This document shows, piece by piece, positions 1 through 9,778 of a stretch of 64,000 bases of DNA; position 1 is the first letter of the stretch, and every line of letters starts with the position of its first letter. The translations under genes and the position numbers were made by a program. The stretch spans positions 124,001 to 188,000 of the forward strand of contig NZ_JAIQZJ010000011.1 of the NCBI RefSeq assembly GCF_020073815.1. Direction: 5' to 3'. Origin of the DNA: Nocardioides mangrovi. Lineage in GTDB: Bacteria > Actinomycetota > Actinomycetes > Propionibacteriales > Nocardioidaceae. The notes under the pieces were generated by a model. That model was not told the origin of the DNA. It made no database searches and saw only the letters and a list, made by a program, of their open reading frames with translations.

Positions 1-587
1 TCGACCTCGGCCAGGATGTGGCTGCTCAGCAGCACCGCGTGCCCCCGGTCGCGGAACTCGTCGACGTACCGGCGGAAGACCGACTCCATCAGCGGGTCGA
101 GCCCGGACGTGGGCTCGTCGAGGATGAGCAGCTCCACGTCCGACGCGAGCGCGGCGACGAGCGCCACCTTCTGCCGGTTGCCCTTGGAGTAGGCGCGGCC
201 CTTCTTGGTCGGGTCGAGCTCGAAGGCGTCCAACAGCTCGGCACGGCGGGCCTCGTCGATCCCGCCGCGGAGCCGGCCGAGCAGGTCGATCACCTCGCCG
301 CCGGTCAGGGTGGGCCACAGGTTGACGTCGCCGGGCACGTACGCGAGCCGGCGGTGCAGTTCGGCGGCCCGGGCCCAGGGGTCGCCGCCGAAGAGCCGGA
401 CCTCTCCCCCGTCCTTGCGCAGCAGCCCGAGCAGGACGCGGATGGTGGTCGACTTGCCGGCGCCGTTGGGGCCGAGGAAGCCGTGCACCTCGCCCCGGCC
501 GACGCTCAGGTCCAGCCCGTCGAGGGCACGCACGGTGCCGAAGCTCTTCACCAGTCCGCGGATGTCGATGACCTGCTCGTCGTCCAC
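1..587 (-). CDS. ABC transporter ATP-binding protein, C-terminus cut off by window edge
   Basis: This is the N-terminal 195 codons of an ABC-2 type (drug or polyketide exporter class) ATPase, the cytoplasmic energy-coupling subunit of an exporter. Visible motifs in order are Walker A GPNGAGKST, the family-variant signature YSKGNRQKV in place of LSGGQ, and Walker B LLILDEPTSGLDP followed by the H-loop region LLSSH. The SKGNRQ signature is common in this exporter subfamily. I chose the GTG at 587 because the conserved strand DIRGLVKSFG follows directly; the frame is open further upstream, so the start is not certain. The permease partner should lie beyond position 1. The substrate cannot be inferred. 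Confidence 0.9.
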   Translation of the reverse strand, partial: MDDEQVIDIRGLVKSFGTVRALDGLDLSVGRGEVHGFLGPNGAGKSTTIRVLLGLLRKDGGEVRLFGGDPWARAAELHRRLAYVPGDVNLWPTLTGGEVIDLLGRLRGGIDEARRAELLDAFELDPTKKGRAYSKGNRQKVALVAALASDVELLILDEPTSGLDPLMESVFRRYVDEFRDRGHAVLLSSHILAEV

Positions 588-603
588 GGGGAGACGGTAG
601 CGC

Positions 604-1131
604 TCAGGCGTGCTGGTAGTCGCGCCTCTTGTTCGCCGCGGAGTCCCAGCAGTCCGAGCCGGCCACGTCGCTGGGCACGGCGTACTCCTCCAACGTCGAG
701 CAGTCCCACATCTCCTGGGTGCCGTCGATCTCGGCCCAGGCGCTGTCGGTCCTCGCCCAGAGCGCGGCGTAGCCGCCGCAGTCGTTGACGCCACCGCGGG
801 CGAACCCGTCGGACCGGACGACCGCGACCGTGACACCGACGTACCCGTCGCTGCAGGTCGACTGCTCGGCGAGGACCTGCGCGGTCTGCCCGATGAAGTC
901 GGCGAAGTCGTCGGGCGCGCCCTTCAGGCGGGCCTTCTCCCCCAGCGTCTCGACCTGGACCCCGGGGTCGCCACCGTGCTGGTAGGTGATCAGCTCCGGC
1001 GTGGCGCTCGCGGTCGGCGTGGCCGGCGCCGGTGAGGCGGTCCCGGAGTCGTCGGAGTCGTCGGACCCGCAGGCCGCGACGGAGAGGAGCAGGACGGCGG
1101 CCGCGGTGCCCGCCACGAGTCGGATCGTCAT
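604..1131 (-). CDS. Secreted lipoprotein of unknown function
   Basis: The 175-residue product starts MTIRLVAGTAAAVLLLSVAAC, a lipoprotein signal peptide with lipobox SVAAC, so the mature protein should be lipid-anchored outside the membrane. A low-complexity Ser/Asp/Ala/Pro/Thr linker (residues about 22-46) precedes a globular domain with several cysteines that could pair as disulfides. I do not recognise the domain. The frame is open upstream to 1275, but that extension is Ser/Arg-rich and lies in front of the signal peptide, so the ATG at 1131 is preferred. The gene ends 16 bp before the start of the partial ABC ATPase gene, so the two may be co-transcribed. Confidence 0.75.
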   Translation of the reverse strand: MTIRLVAGTAAAVLLLSVAACGSDDSDDSGTASPAPATPTASATPELITYQHGGDPGVQVETLGEKARLKGAPDDFADFIGQTAQVLAEQSTCSDGYVGVTVAVVRSDGFARGGVNDCGGYAALWARTDSAWAEIDGTQEMWDCSTLEEYAVPSDVAGSDCWDSAANKRRDYQHA

Positions 1132-1168
1132 GCCAGGGAGACGCCGCCCGGCGCGGGCTGGTTGCCGG

Positions 1169-1687
1169 TCAGTGGCGGTAGAGCACCGTGAAGTGCTCGA
1201 GCACGACCGGCATGTCGCGGCGGAAGCCGCGACCGAGCGGGTCGACGGCGGTGAAGAACTCCTCGTGGTCGACACGCCACTGGCGGAGCGTCCGGTCGCC
1301 CTCGCCCTCGGCGTACGCGTGCTCCTCGTCGACCTCGTCGAAGGGCACGACGCTGACCTCGGTCGTCGCGATCAGCGCCCGCGGGTGCCCGGCGCCGTCC
1401 AGCAGGATGCCGAGGCTCCCCCGCTCGGGCACCGGGTCGTCGTCGGTGTAGTCCTCGAACGCGCTCGCGGTTGCGGTCTTGGTGCCCTCGAGCACGAGTG
1501 CGAGCAGCCGATCCGCCTGGTCGGCGTCGGCGCCGAACGACCACGCCGGTGGCACCACGACCGTGATCGGGGCGGCCCCGAAGTAGCCCGGCAGCAGCGA
1601 CTCGAGCTTGCCCCGCCGCCGTGCCTCGCTCCAGAAGCGCTCGATCTCCCGGTCCCGATCGGCGTGTGGGTCGCTCACGTCAGGCAT
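1169..1687 (-). CDS. ASCH domain-containing protein
   Basis: The 172-residue protein looks like an ASCH-superfamily (DUF984/YqfB-like) protein, a PUA-related beta-barrel fold thought to bind RNA or modified nucleosides. Supporting features are the N-terminal helix with FWSEA, the central GTKTATAS segment (the characteristic G-x-K-T-A-T motif), ALIATTEVSVVPFDEVDEEHAYAEGEGD and the end segment VVLEHFTVLY. No signal peptide or membrane segment is visible, so it should be cytoplasmic. Its first 8 bp overlap the 3' end of the acVLRF1-like gene, so the two are translationally coupled. Coupling to a ribosome-rescue factor fits a role in RNA metabolism, but that is inference. Confidence 0.75.
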   Translation of the reverse strand: MPDVSDPHADRDREIERFWSEARRRGKLESLLPGYFGAAPITVVVPPAWSFGADADQADRLLALVLEGTKTATASAFEDYTDDDPVPERGSLGILLDGAGHPRALIATTEVSVVPFDEVDEEHAYAEGEGDRTLRQWRVDHEEFFTAVDPLGRGFRRDMPVVLEHFTVLYRH

Positions 1688-2288
1688 TGTGCACGTCGAA
1701 CCGCACGGACTGCGCGTCGCGTACCGCCTGCTCGAGCACCCCGCGCTTCGGGTCGGGTACGGCGAGCCAGGGCTCGACGACGGTCAGGTTCCGGAGCCGC
1801 GCGTCGACCAGGACCTCCTCGACCGCGGTGCGGTCACCGCCGGTCACCAGCGGGCCGACGAGCCCGTCGAGGATCCGCGCGGCGTGGTCGGCCGCGGCCT
1901 CGTAGGCCTGCCGAGCCTGGTTGTCCCGCCGCCGGGCGAACCGCTGCTGGCTCTGCCCTCCGGCCTTGGTCCGCCCCTGGACGTGCCGCTGCCCGACCTT
2001 GCTCTCGCCGATCGTCGCCCCCGCCACCCGGGCGATCGCGAAGCCGCCCTTGCGGACCAGCAGGACGCCCCAGTCCTCGGGACTGGTGACGGCGTCGACG
2101 AAGGCGGCCGGGTCCGGGGCGCCGGCGTACGTCGTCGCGAAGGGCAGCCGCGCGAGAAAAGTGCTGCCGTCGTCAGCGCTGCCGGCCAGGCCGCCGTCGG
2201 CGACGCTCAGCTGCGTCGTACCGTGGCCGCGCTCGAAGTTCTCGATCCAGCGGGCGACCCGCCCGGCGGGAACGAGGACGACGTTCAC
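1680..2288 (-). CDS. acVLRF1-family peptidyl-tRNA hydrolase (ribosome rescue)
   Basis: The 202-residue protein matches the actinobacterial Vms1/ANKZF1-like release factor group, which cleaves peptidyl-tRNA on stalled or split 60S/50S-type complexes. The diagnostic segment is GRTKAGGQSQQRFARRRDNQ at residues 105-124. The GGQ-like loop with a following Gln and the Arg cluster is the conserved core of the VLRF1 fold, where the Gln acts like that of eRF1. The flanking hydrophobic strands WGVLLVRKGGFAIARV and the C-terminal VVEPWLAVPDPKRGVLEQAV also fit. It has no zinc finger or ankyrin repeats, unlike eukaryotic homologues. The start GTG at 2288 gives a standard-length protein. The 5' region holds two inverted repeats. 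Biochemical function here is inferred from family. Confidence 0.8.
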   Translation of the reverse strand: MNVVLVPAGRVARWIENFERGHGTTQLSVADGGLAGSADDGSTFLARLPFATTYAGAPDPAAFVDAVTSPEDWGVLLVRKGGFAIARVAGATIGESKVGQRHVQGRTKAGGQSQQRFARRRDNQARQAYEAAADHAARILDGLVGPLVTGGDRTAVEEVLVDARLRNLTVVEPWLAVPDPKRGVLEQAVRDAQSVRFDVHNA

Positions 2289-2296
2289 CGTGCGAT

Positions 2297-2346
2297 CTTC
2301 TCAGGCGACCCTGTCACTTCTCAGCCGATGCAACGCCTGAGAAGTG
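2297..2346. repeat. Competing inverted repeats upstream of the acVLRF1-like gene
   Basis: CTTCTCAGGCG (2297-2307) is the exact reverse complement of CGCCTGAGAAG (2334-2344). CACTTCTCAG (2315-2324) is the exact reverse complement of CTGAGAAGTG (2337-2346). Both left arms compete for the same right arm, so two mutually exclusive stems are possible. The site lies downstream of sufT and upstream of the acVLRF1-like gene, both on the minus strand. It could be a terminator, an operator or a leader element. Confidence 0.6.
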
Positions 2347-2379
2347 CAGCATTCACCGGTGCACCGGTGAATGCTGCAC
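2344..2379. terminator. 36-bp perfect palindrome after the SUF operon
   Basis: The stretch 2344-2379 is a perfect dyad. Its left half begins GTGCAGCATTCACCGGTG and its right half is the exact reverse complement, with no loop bases. It begins 19 bp after the sufT stop and overlaps the neighbouring inverted repeat by 3 bp. The most likely role is termination of SUF transcripts. A cruciform or a dimeric regulator site for the next gene is also possible. Confidence 0.55.
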
Positions 2380-2398
2380 CGCCTCGCGCGCTCACACC

Positions 2399-2761
2399 TC
2401 AGACGTTGAACCCCAGGGCGCGCAGCTGCTCGCGGCCGTCGGGGGTGATCTTGTCCGGGCCCCACGGGGGCATCCAGACCCAGTTGATCAGGACGTCGTT
2501 GACCATGCCCTCGAGGGCGCCGTTGGTCTGGTCCTGGATCACGTCGGTCAGCGGGCAGGCCGCGGAGGTGAGGGTCATGTCGAGGACGACGTTGGTGTCC
2601 TCGTCGATGTGCACGCCGTAGACCAGGCCGAGGTCGACGACGTTGATGCCGAGCTCGGGGTCGACGACGTCCTTCATCGCCTCGGTGACGTCGTCGATCG
2701 TGAGGGTCGCGACCGCGCCGGTCGCCTCCGGCACCTCGGGCAGGTCACTGTGGTCAGCCAT
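2399..2761 (-). CDS. sufT: SufT, DUF59/MIP18-family Fe-S assembly factor
   Basis: The 120-residue protein is a metal-sulfur cluster biosynthesis factor of the DUF59 (MIP18) family, which helps Fe-S maturation of client proteins. Visible family hallmarks are DDVTEAMKDVVDPELGINVVDLGLVYGV near the N-terminus and MTLTSAACPLTDVIQDQ with the single conserved Cys, followed by the WVWMPPWGPDKITPDGREQLRALGF tail typical of SufT. It is the last gene of the SUF operon. Its ATG overlaps the 3' end of sufU by 8 bp, so translation is coupled. The length is normal for the family. Confidence 0.93.
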   Translation of the reverse strand: MADHSDLPEVPEATGAVATLTIDDVTEAMKDVVDPELGINVVDLGLVYGVHIDEDTNVVLDMTLTSAACPLTDVIQDQTNGALEGMVNDVLINWVWMPPWGPDKITPDGREQLRALGFNV

Positions 2762-3206
2762 GGGTCTCCTCCAGGGATCGGGCGGTGGCGTCCTTCCAGG
2801 CCATCCACGACAGCAGGGCGCACTTCACGCGCGCGGGGAACTTCGCGACGCCGGCGAAGGCGATGCCGTCCTCCAGCACGTCCTCGTCGGGCTCCACGGT
2901 GCCCTTGCCCTGCATGAGGGTCAGGAAGGTCTCGTGGATCGACATCGCCTCGTCGACCGGCTTGCCGATGACGAGGTCGGTGAGCACCGACGCCGACGCC
3001 TGCGAGATCGAGCAGCCGACGGCGTCGTACGACACGTCCGCGACCACTCCGTCGGAGACGTGGACACGCAACGTCACCTCGTCGCCGCAGGTCGGGTTGA
3101 CGTGGTGCACCTCCGCCTCGTACGGGTCGCGCAGACCCGCGTGGTGGGGGTTCTTGTAGTGGTCCAGGATGATCTCCTGGTAGAGGCTGTCGAGGTCGCT
3201 CATCAT
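2754..3206 (-). CDS. sufU: SufU, Fe-S scaffold / sulfur-transfer protein
   Basis: SufU is the zinc-dependent sulfurtransferase partner of the type II cysteine desulfurase SufS. In the 150-residue product the zinc/sulfur ligands are visible as C40-G-D42, C65 (in DAVGCSISQASAS) and C129 (RVKCALLSW), and the family-specific insertion between the second and third Cys is present. The start is ATGATG at 3206/3203. The first ATG shares its A with the TGA of sufS (TGATG), so translation is probably coupled to sufS, its functional partner. The 3' end overlaps sufT by 8 bp. Confidence 0.95.
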   Translation of the reverse strand: MMSDLDSLYQEIILDHYKNPHHAGLRDPYEAEVHHVNPTCGDEVTLRVHVSDGVVADVSYDAVGCSISQASASVLTDLVIGKPVDEAMSIHETFLTLMQGKGTVEPDEDVLEDGIAFAGVAKFPARVKCALLSWMAWKDATARSLEETHG

Positions 3207-4456
3207 CAACCCAACTTGAAGTACGAGCGGGTGTATTCCAGGCCCTCGACCAGCGCGTCGATCTCGGCGGGCGTCGTGTAGAGGTACGACGACATCCGGG
3301 TCGAGCTCTGCACGCCGAAGCGCGCGTGCGCCGGCTTGGCGCAGTGGTGGCCGGCGCGCACGGCGATGCCGCGAGAGTCGAGCACCTGCGCCACGTCGTG
3401 CGGGTGCACGCCGTCGAGCTCGAAGGAGATCGCGCCCCCACGCTGCGCCGCGTCCAGCGGACCGAGCACCGTCACGCCGGGCACGGTGGCCAGGCCCTCG
3501 AGCGCGTACGCCGTGATGGTCTGCTCGTGCCGGTGGATCGCGTCCATCCCGATGTGGCCGAGGTAGTCGACCGCCGCGCCGAGCCCGATCGCCTCGGCGA
3601 TCGGCGGGGTGCCGGCCTCGAAGCGGTGCGGGGCCGCGGCGTACGTCGAGCGCGCCATCGTCACCGTCTCGATCATCTCGCCGCCGCCGTGGAAGGGCGG
3701 GAGCTCGTTGAGCAGGTCCTCGCGACCCCACAGCACGCCGATGCCGGTCGGGCCGACGACCTTGTGTCCGGTGAAGACCAGGAAGTCACAGCCGGTCGCG
3801 GCGACGTCCACAGGCAGCTGCGGGGCGGCCTGCGAGGCGTCGATGACGGAGTAGGCGCCGACGGCCTTCGCCCGGGCCACCAGGTCGGTGACCGGGTTGA
3901 TGGTGCCGAGCATGTTCGAGACCCAGGTGAACGCGACGACCTTGGTGCGCTCGTCGACCAGCCGGTCGGCGGCGGACAGGTCGAGCTGGCCGTCGTCGGT
4001 CAGCCCGAACCAGCGCAGCTCGGCACCGGACCGCTCGCAGGCCAGCTGCCACGACACGATGTTGGAGTGGTGCTCCATCTCGGTGATGACGACGTTGTCG
4101 CCGGGGCCGAGCTCGATCGTGCGGGCCAGCAGGTTGAGCGCCTCGGTGGCGTTCTTGGTGAAGACCACCTCGTTGCGCGACGGGGCGTTGAGGAACGCCG
4201 CCACCTTGTCGCGCGCACCCTCGTATGCCTCCGTCGACTCCGCGCCGAGCGTGTGCATGGCGCGGGCGATGTTGGCGTTGTGCCGCTCGAGGTGGTCGAC
4301 CATCGTGTCGATCACGACCTGCGGCTTCTGCGAGGTGTTGGCGCTGTCGAGGTAGACCAGCGGCAGCCCACCCGCGACCGTGCGCTCCAGGATCGGGAAG
4401 TCGGCGCGGATCACCTCCAGCTCGGGGAGGAGGCCGGCCAGCTGGGTCTGGGTCAT
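3206..4456 (-). CDS. sufS: SufS, cysteine desulfurase (type II)
   Basis: The enzyme is PLP-dependent, removes sulfur from L-cysteine as a persulfide and passes it to SufU. In this 416-residue protein the PLP lysine is K232 in FTGHKVVGPTGIG. The catalytic cysteine is C372 in RAGHHCAKPAHARFG, the R-x-G-x-H-C motif of the SufS/CsdA group. TEMEHHSN and the ASQAAPQLPVDV segment are further PLP-fold landmarks. The ATG at 4456 follows the sufC stop with a 1-bp gap. Length and motifs are complete. Confidence 0.96.
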   Translation of the reverse strand: MTQTQLAGLLPELEVIRADFPILERTVAGGLPLVYLDSANTSQKPQVVIDTMVDHLERHNANIARAMHTLGAESTEAYEGARDKVAAFLNAPSRNEVVFTKNATEALNLLARTIELGPGDNVVITEMEHHSNIVSWQLACERSGAELRWFGLTDDGQLDLSAADRLVDERTKVVAFTWVSNMLGTINPVTDLVARAKAVGAYSVIDASQAAPQLPVDVAATGCDFLVFTGHKVVGPTGIGVLWGREDLLNELPPFHGGGEMIETVTMARSTYAAAPHRFEAGTPPIAEAIGLGAAVDYLGHIGMDAIHRHEQTITAYALEGLATVPGVTVLGPLDAAQRGGAISFELDGVHPHDVAQVLDSRGIAVRAGHHCAKPAHARFGVQSSTRMSSYLYTTPAEIDALVEGLEYTRSYFKLG

Positions 4457-4457
4457 G

Positions 4458-5222
4458 TCAGACCGCCGCCTGGGCGCTCAGGAAGCGCTCGTAGCCGTTG
4501 GCCTCGAGCTCCTCGGCGAGCTCCGGACCACCGGACTCCGCCACCCGGCCGGCGACGAAGACGTGGACGAAGTCGGGCTCGATGTAGCGCAGGATCCGCG
4601 TGTAGTGCGTGATCAGCAGGACGCCCTTGGCATCGCGGGCGCGGAAGCGGTTGACGCCCTCGGAGACGACCTTGAGCGCGTCGATGTCGAGACCCGAGTC
4701 GGTCTCGTCGAGGATCGCGACCTTCGGGTCGAGCAGCTCGAGCTGGGCGATCTCGTGGCGCTTCTTCTCGCCGCCGGAGAAGCCCTCGTTGACCGAGCGC
4801 TGCGAGAAGGTGGGGTCGAGGTCGAGGTCGCCGAGGGCCTGGTTGACGTCCTTGACCCACGTGCGCAGCTTGGGCGCCTCGCCGTCGATGGCGGTCTTCG
4901 CCGTCCGGAGGAAGTTGGCGACCGAGACGCCGGGCACCTCGACGGGGTACTGCATGGCCAGGAAGAGGCCCGCGCGGGCGCGCTCGTCGACCGACATCGC
5001 GAGGACGTCCTCGCCGTCCAGGGTCACCGTGCCGCCGGTGACGGTGTACTTCGGGTGGCCGGCGATCGAGTAGGCCAGGGTGGACTTGCCCGACCCGTTG
5101 GGACCCATGATCGCGTGCGTCTCGCCGTCCTTGATGGTCAGCGTGACGCCCTTGAGGATCTGCTTGGGACCGTCCTCGGTCTCGACCGAGACTTCGAGGT
5201 CCTTGATCTCGAGGGTGCTCAT
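4458..5222 (-). CDS. sufC: SufC, ATPase of the SufBCD scaffold complex
   Basis: This 254-residue ABC-type ATPase drives conformational change in the SufBCD Fe-S scaffold and is cytoplasmic, not a transporter. Walker A is GPNGSGKST at residues 40-48, the signature is GFSGGEKKRHEI and Walker B is KVAILDETDSGLDIDALK. The DETDSGLD form (T where many transporters have P) and the FSGGEKKR signature are characteristic of SufC. The frame is open upstream to 5372, but the ATG at 5222 is chosen because it gives the standard MSTLEIKDLEV start and a 4-bp ATGA overlap with the preceding Rieske ferredoxin gene. Confidence 0.96.
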   Translation of the reverse strand: MSTLEIKDLEVSVETEDGPKQILKGVTLTIKDGETHAIMGPNGSGKSTLAYSIAGHPKYTVTGGTVTLDGEDVLAMSVDERARAGLFLAMQYPVEVPGVSVANFLRTAKTAIDGEAPKLRTWVKDVNQALGDLDLDPTFSQRSVNEGFSGGEKKRHEIAQLELLDPKVAILDETDSGLDIDALKVVSEGVNRFRARDAKGVLLITHYTRILRYIEPDFVHVFVAGRVAESGGPELAEELEANGYERFLSAQAAV

Positions 5223-5554
5223 GCGGGGGTGACTCCGTTCAGGGTGGTGTTGATGTCGACGTAGAGGTCGTCGCCGCGGACCTCGATCGGGAAGGTGGCG
5301 ACGGGCTCGGTGGCCGGGAGGCCGGTGGGCTTGCCGGTGCGCAGGTCGAAGCGCGACCCGTGCAGCCAGCACTCGACGGTGCAGTCCGCGACCTCGCCCT
5401 CGCTGAGGGCGACGGCGGCGTGCGAGCAGAGGTCCTGGATCGCGAAGAACTCGTCCCCGTCGCGCGCGATGGCGACGTCGTACGCACCGATCGTGACGCC
5501 GAGCGCCTCGTCGGTGGGCACCTCGGCGAGCGTGCAGGCCCGCTCGAAGCTCAT
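5219..5554 (-). CDS. Rieske-type [2Fe-2S] ferredoxin encoded in the SUF operon
   Basis: The 111-residue protein is a stand-alone Rieske ferredoxin of the non-heme oxygenase type. The cluster ligands are C43-S-H45 and C62-W-L-H65. It has no signal peptide. Translational coupling on both sides (1-bp TGATG with sufD, 4-bp ATGA with sufC) shows it belongs to the operon. It probably supplies electrons during cluster assembly or is an early client of the machinery. From memory, the mycobacterial suf operon goes directly from sufD to sufC, so this gene is a lineage variant. Confidence 0.92.
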   Translation of the reverse strand: MSFERACTLAEVPTDEALGVTIGAYDVAIARDGDEFFAIQDLCSHAAVALSEGEVADCTVECWLHGSRFDLRTGKPTGLPATEPVATFPIEVRGDDLYVDINTTLNGVTPA

Positions 5555-6713
5555 CAGGCGAGCTCCTTGAGGACGTTCTTGGCCAGCTCGGCCTCGACGG
5601 TCCGGAGCAGCTGCTCCTCGATCGACGGGATGCCCACCTTGCGGATCAGGTCGTTGAAGAAGCCGTGCACGACGAGGCGCTGGGCCTCCTTCTCCGAGAC
5701 ACCGCGCGAGCGCAGGTAGAACAGCTGCTCGTCATCGAAGCGGGCGGTCGCGGACGCGTGGCCCGCGCCCTCGATCTCACCGGTCTCGATCTCCAGGTTG
5801 GGCACCGAGTCGGCCTGGCAGCCGTCGGTGAGCACGAGGTTGCGGTTCTCCTCGTAGGTCTCGATGCCCTCGGCGACCTTGCGGATCAGCACGTTGCCGA
5901 TCCAGACCGTGTGGGCGCCCTCGCCCTGCAGCGCGCCCTTGTAGACGACGTTGCTCTTGGTCTTCGGCGCCGTGTGGTCGGCGAAGAGCCGGTGCTCCAG
6001 GTGCTGTCCCGCGTCGGCGAAGTAGAGGCCGAGCAGCTCGGCCTCGCCGCCGGGGCCGGCGTACTCGACGTTGGCGTGCATCCGCACGACGTCGCCGCCG
6101 AAGGAGATCGAGGTGTGCTTGACCGAGGCGTCGCGTCCGACCCGGATCGCGTCCCGGCCGAGGTGGACCGCGTCGTCCTCCCAGTCCTGCAGCGACAGGA
6201 TGTTCACCTGGGCGCCGTCGCCGACGAGGAACGACTGGATCGCCGAGTAGCGGGCCGACCCGGAGTGCACGAGCACGATCGTGACGCGGGCGTGGGCACC
6301 GATCCGGTAGACCAGCTGCCCCCAGACCAGGTCGTCGACCGACGAGCCGGTGAGCCGGATGACGATCGGCTCGTCCGCCTCGAAGTCGGCGGGTACGTCG
6401 AGCAGCGCCGCGCCACCCGAGAGCTCGGCGGCCAGGGCGGCCGGGCGCTCGTTGGGCGCGAGCTCGCCGATCTCGCGCGCCTCGGCGGCCGAGACCGTGG
6501 TCAGGCTGACGCCCTCCGGGATCGTGGTCTCCCAGTCCAGGCAGGCGTCGGACGCCTCACCGTCGAGGATCCCGCGCAGTCGCTTGATCGGGGTGAAGCG
6601 CCACACCTCCTCGCGACCGGTCGGCACCGGGTGGTCGGCCAGGTCGTAGGACGCGGGCGGGTTGAGGTGGCTCTCGACGCGGTCAAGCTCGAGAGCGTCT
6701 GCAACAGCAGTCA

Positions 6714-6714
<1 letters not shown>
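5554..6714 (-). CDS. sufD: SufD, scaffold subunit of SufBCD
   Basis: SufD pairs with SufB to form the heterodimeric Fe-S scaffold bound by two SufC ATPases. The 386-residue product shows the beta-helix core. The C-terminal family signature includes RLFADHTAPKTKSNVVYKG, the NRNLVLTDGCQADSVPNLEIE segment, and SATARFDDEQLFYLRSRGVSEKEAQRLVVHGF. GTG at 6714 is chosen because it shares its G with the sufB stop codon (TAGTG) and gives a typical N-terminus. The frame is open far upstream inside sufB, but that part is out of frame with SufB and is noise. Confidence 0.95.
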
Positions 6715-8131
<1,417 letters not shown>

Positions 8132-8132
<1 letters not shown>

Positions 8133-8818
8133 CAGCTGACCCGCTCCTTCTTCTCGGTGGGGGTGGTCGGGATGCAGGTGGTGCAGACCCCGTCGCCGTG
8201 GGCGATCGTGGCCAGGCGCTGGACGTGGCGGCCGAGGACCTTGCTGATGGCCTCGGTCTCCGCCTCGCACAGCTGCGGGAACTCGTGGGCGACGTGGGCG
8301 ACCGGGCAGTGCTGCTGGCACAGCTGCTCCCCCACGACGGGCAGCTCACGCACGGCCGCCGCATAGCCCTCGTCGGTGAAGATCCGGGCCAGCACCTCGG
8401 CCGAGCCGAGGCCCGGGTCGGCCGCGCGGACCGTCTCGAACCTCTCCTCGATGAACGCCACCCGTCGGGCGGCGAATTCCCGGACGGCGTCGTCGCCGCC
8501 GGTCTCGGCCAGGAACCGGAGTGCCTGGACCGCGAGGTCGTCGTACTGCTGGTCGAAGCCGTCGCGGCCCGACTCGGTCAACGCGAAGACCTTGGCCGGA
8601 CGACCGCGGCCGCGGGTGGCCTGGCTGCGCGGCTCCCGCGCCTCCAGGACGCCCTCGTCGACCATGAGGTCGAGGTGTCGGCGGACGGCGGCCGGGGTGA
8701 GGTCGAGCCGCTCGGCGAGCGCCGCGGCCGTGGACGGGCCGTTGACGAGGATCGACCGCGCGACGCGCTGGCGCGTCGGCTGGTCGTGGCCCACGGGGGG
8801 CGTCTCCTCGAATTCCAC
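8132..8818 (-). CDS. sufR: SufR, Fe-S-dependent repressor of the SUF operon
   Basis: The 228-residue protein has an N-terminal winged helix-turn-helix (residues about 15-60, AAALAERLDLTPAAVRRHLD) and a C-terminal Cys-rich part. C167, C171 and C184 sit in LCQQHCPVAHVAHEFPQLC, with a CxxC at 212/215, consistent with [4Fe-4S] sensing. SufR represses its own operon when Fe-S supply is adequate. It is the first gene of the operon, as expected for an autoregulator. The start is GTG at 8818. The stop overlaps the sufB ATG by one base. A candidate operator covers the start codon. Confidence 0.92.
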
Positions 8819-8829
8819 AACGCCAGTGT
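8815..8829 (-). promoter_or_regulatory. Candidate SufR operator overlapping the sufR start codon
   Basis: On the minus strand the sequence reads ACACT-GGCGT-TGTGG. The mycobacterial SufR site, as I recall it, is ACACT-N5-TGTGA, so only the last base differs. The TGTG half contains the sufR GTG start codon, so bound SufR would sit right at the 5' end of the transcript or gene. Recognition rests on a remembered motif and one sequence. Confidence 0.5.
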
Positions 8830-8910
8830 GCCGTTATTGTTTCGGCCCCTTCAAGGAAGGCGACCCTTACCTGGCGCCGACCGTGAGCCGGAGCACACGA
8901 CCCCCGTCCC

Positions 8911-8916
8911 TAGACT
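8911..8916 (+). promoter_or_regulatory. -10 box TAGACT for a leaderless ABC transporter transcript
   Basis: TAGACT fits the actinobacterial TANNNT -10 hexamer. It ends 7 bp before the GTG at 8924, so transcription would start on the start codon itself. No ribosome binding site precedes that GTG, which supports a leaderless mRNA. A clear -35 element is not visible. Confidence 0.5.
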
Positions 8917-8923
8917 GACCGCC

Positions 8924-9770
<847 letters not shown>

Positions 9771-9778
<8 letters not shown>

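Noticed and set aside
18..788. A 256-codon plus-strand frame at the left edge
   Set aside because: It is antisense to the ABC ATPase and lipoprotein genes, which show clear motifs on the other strand.
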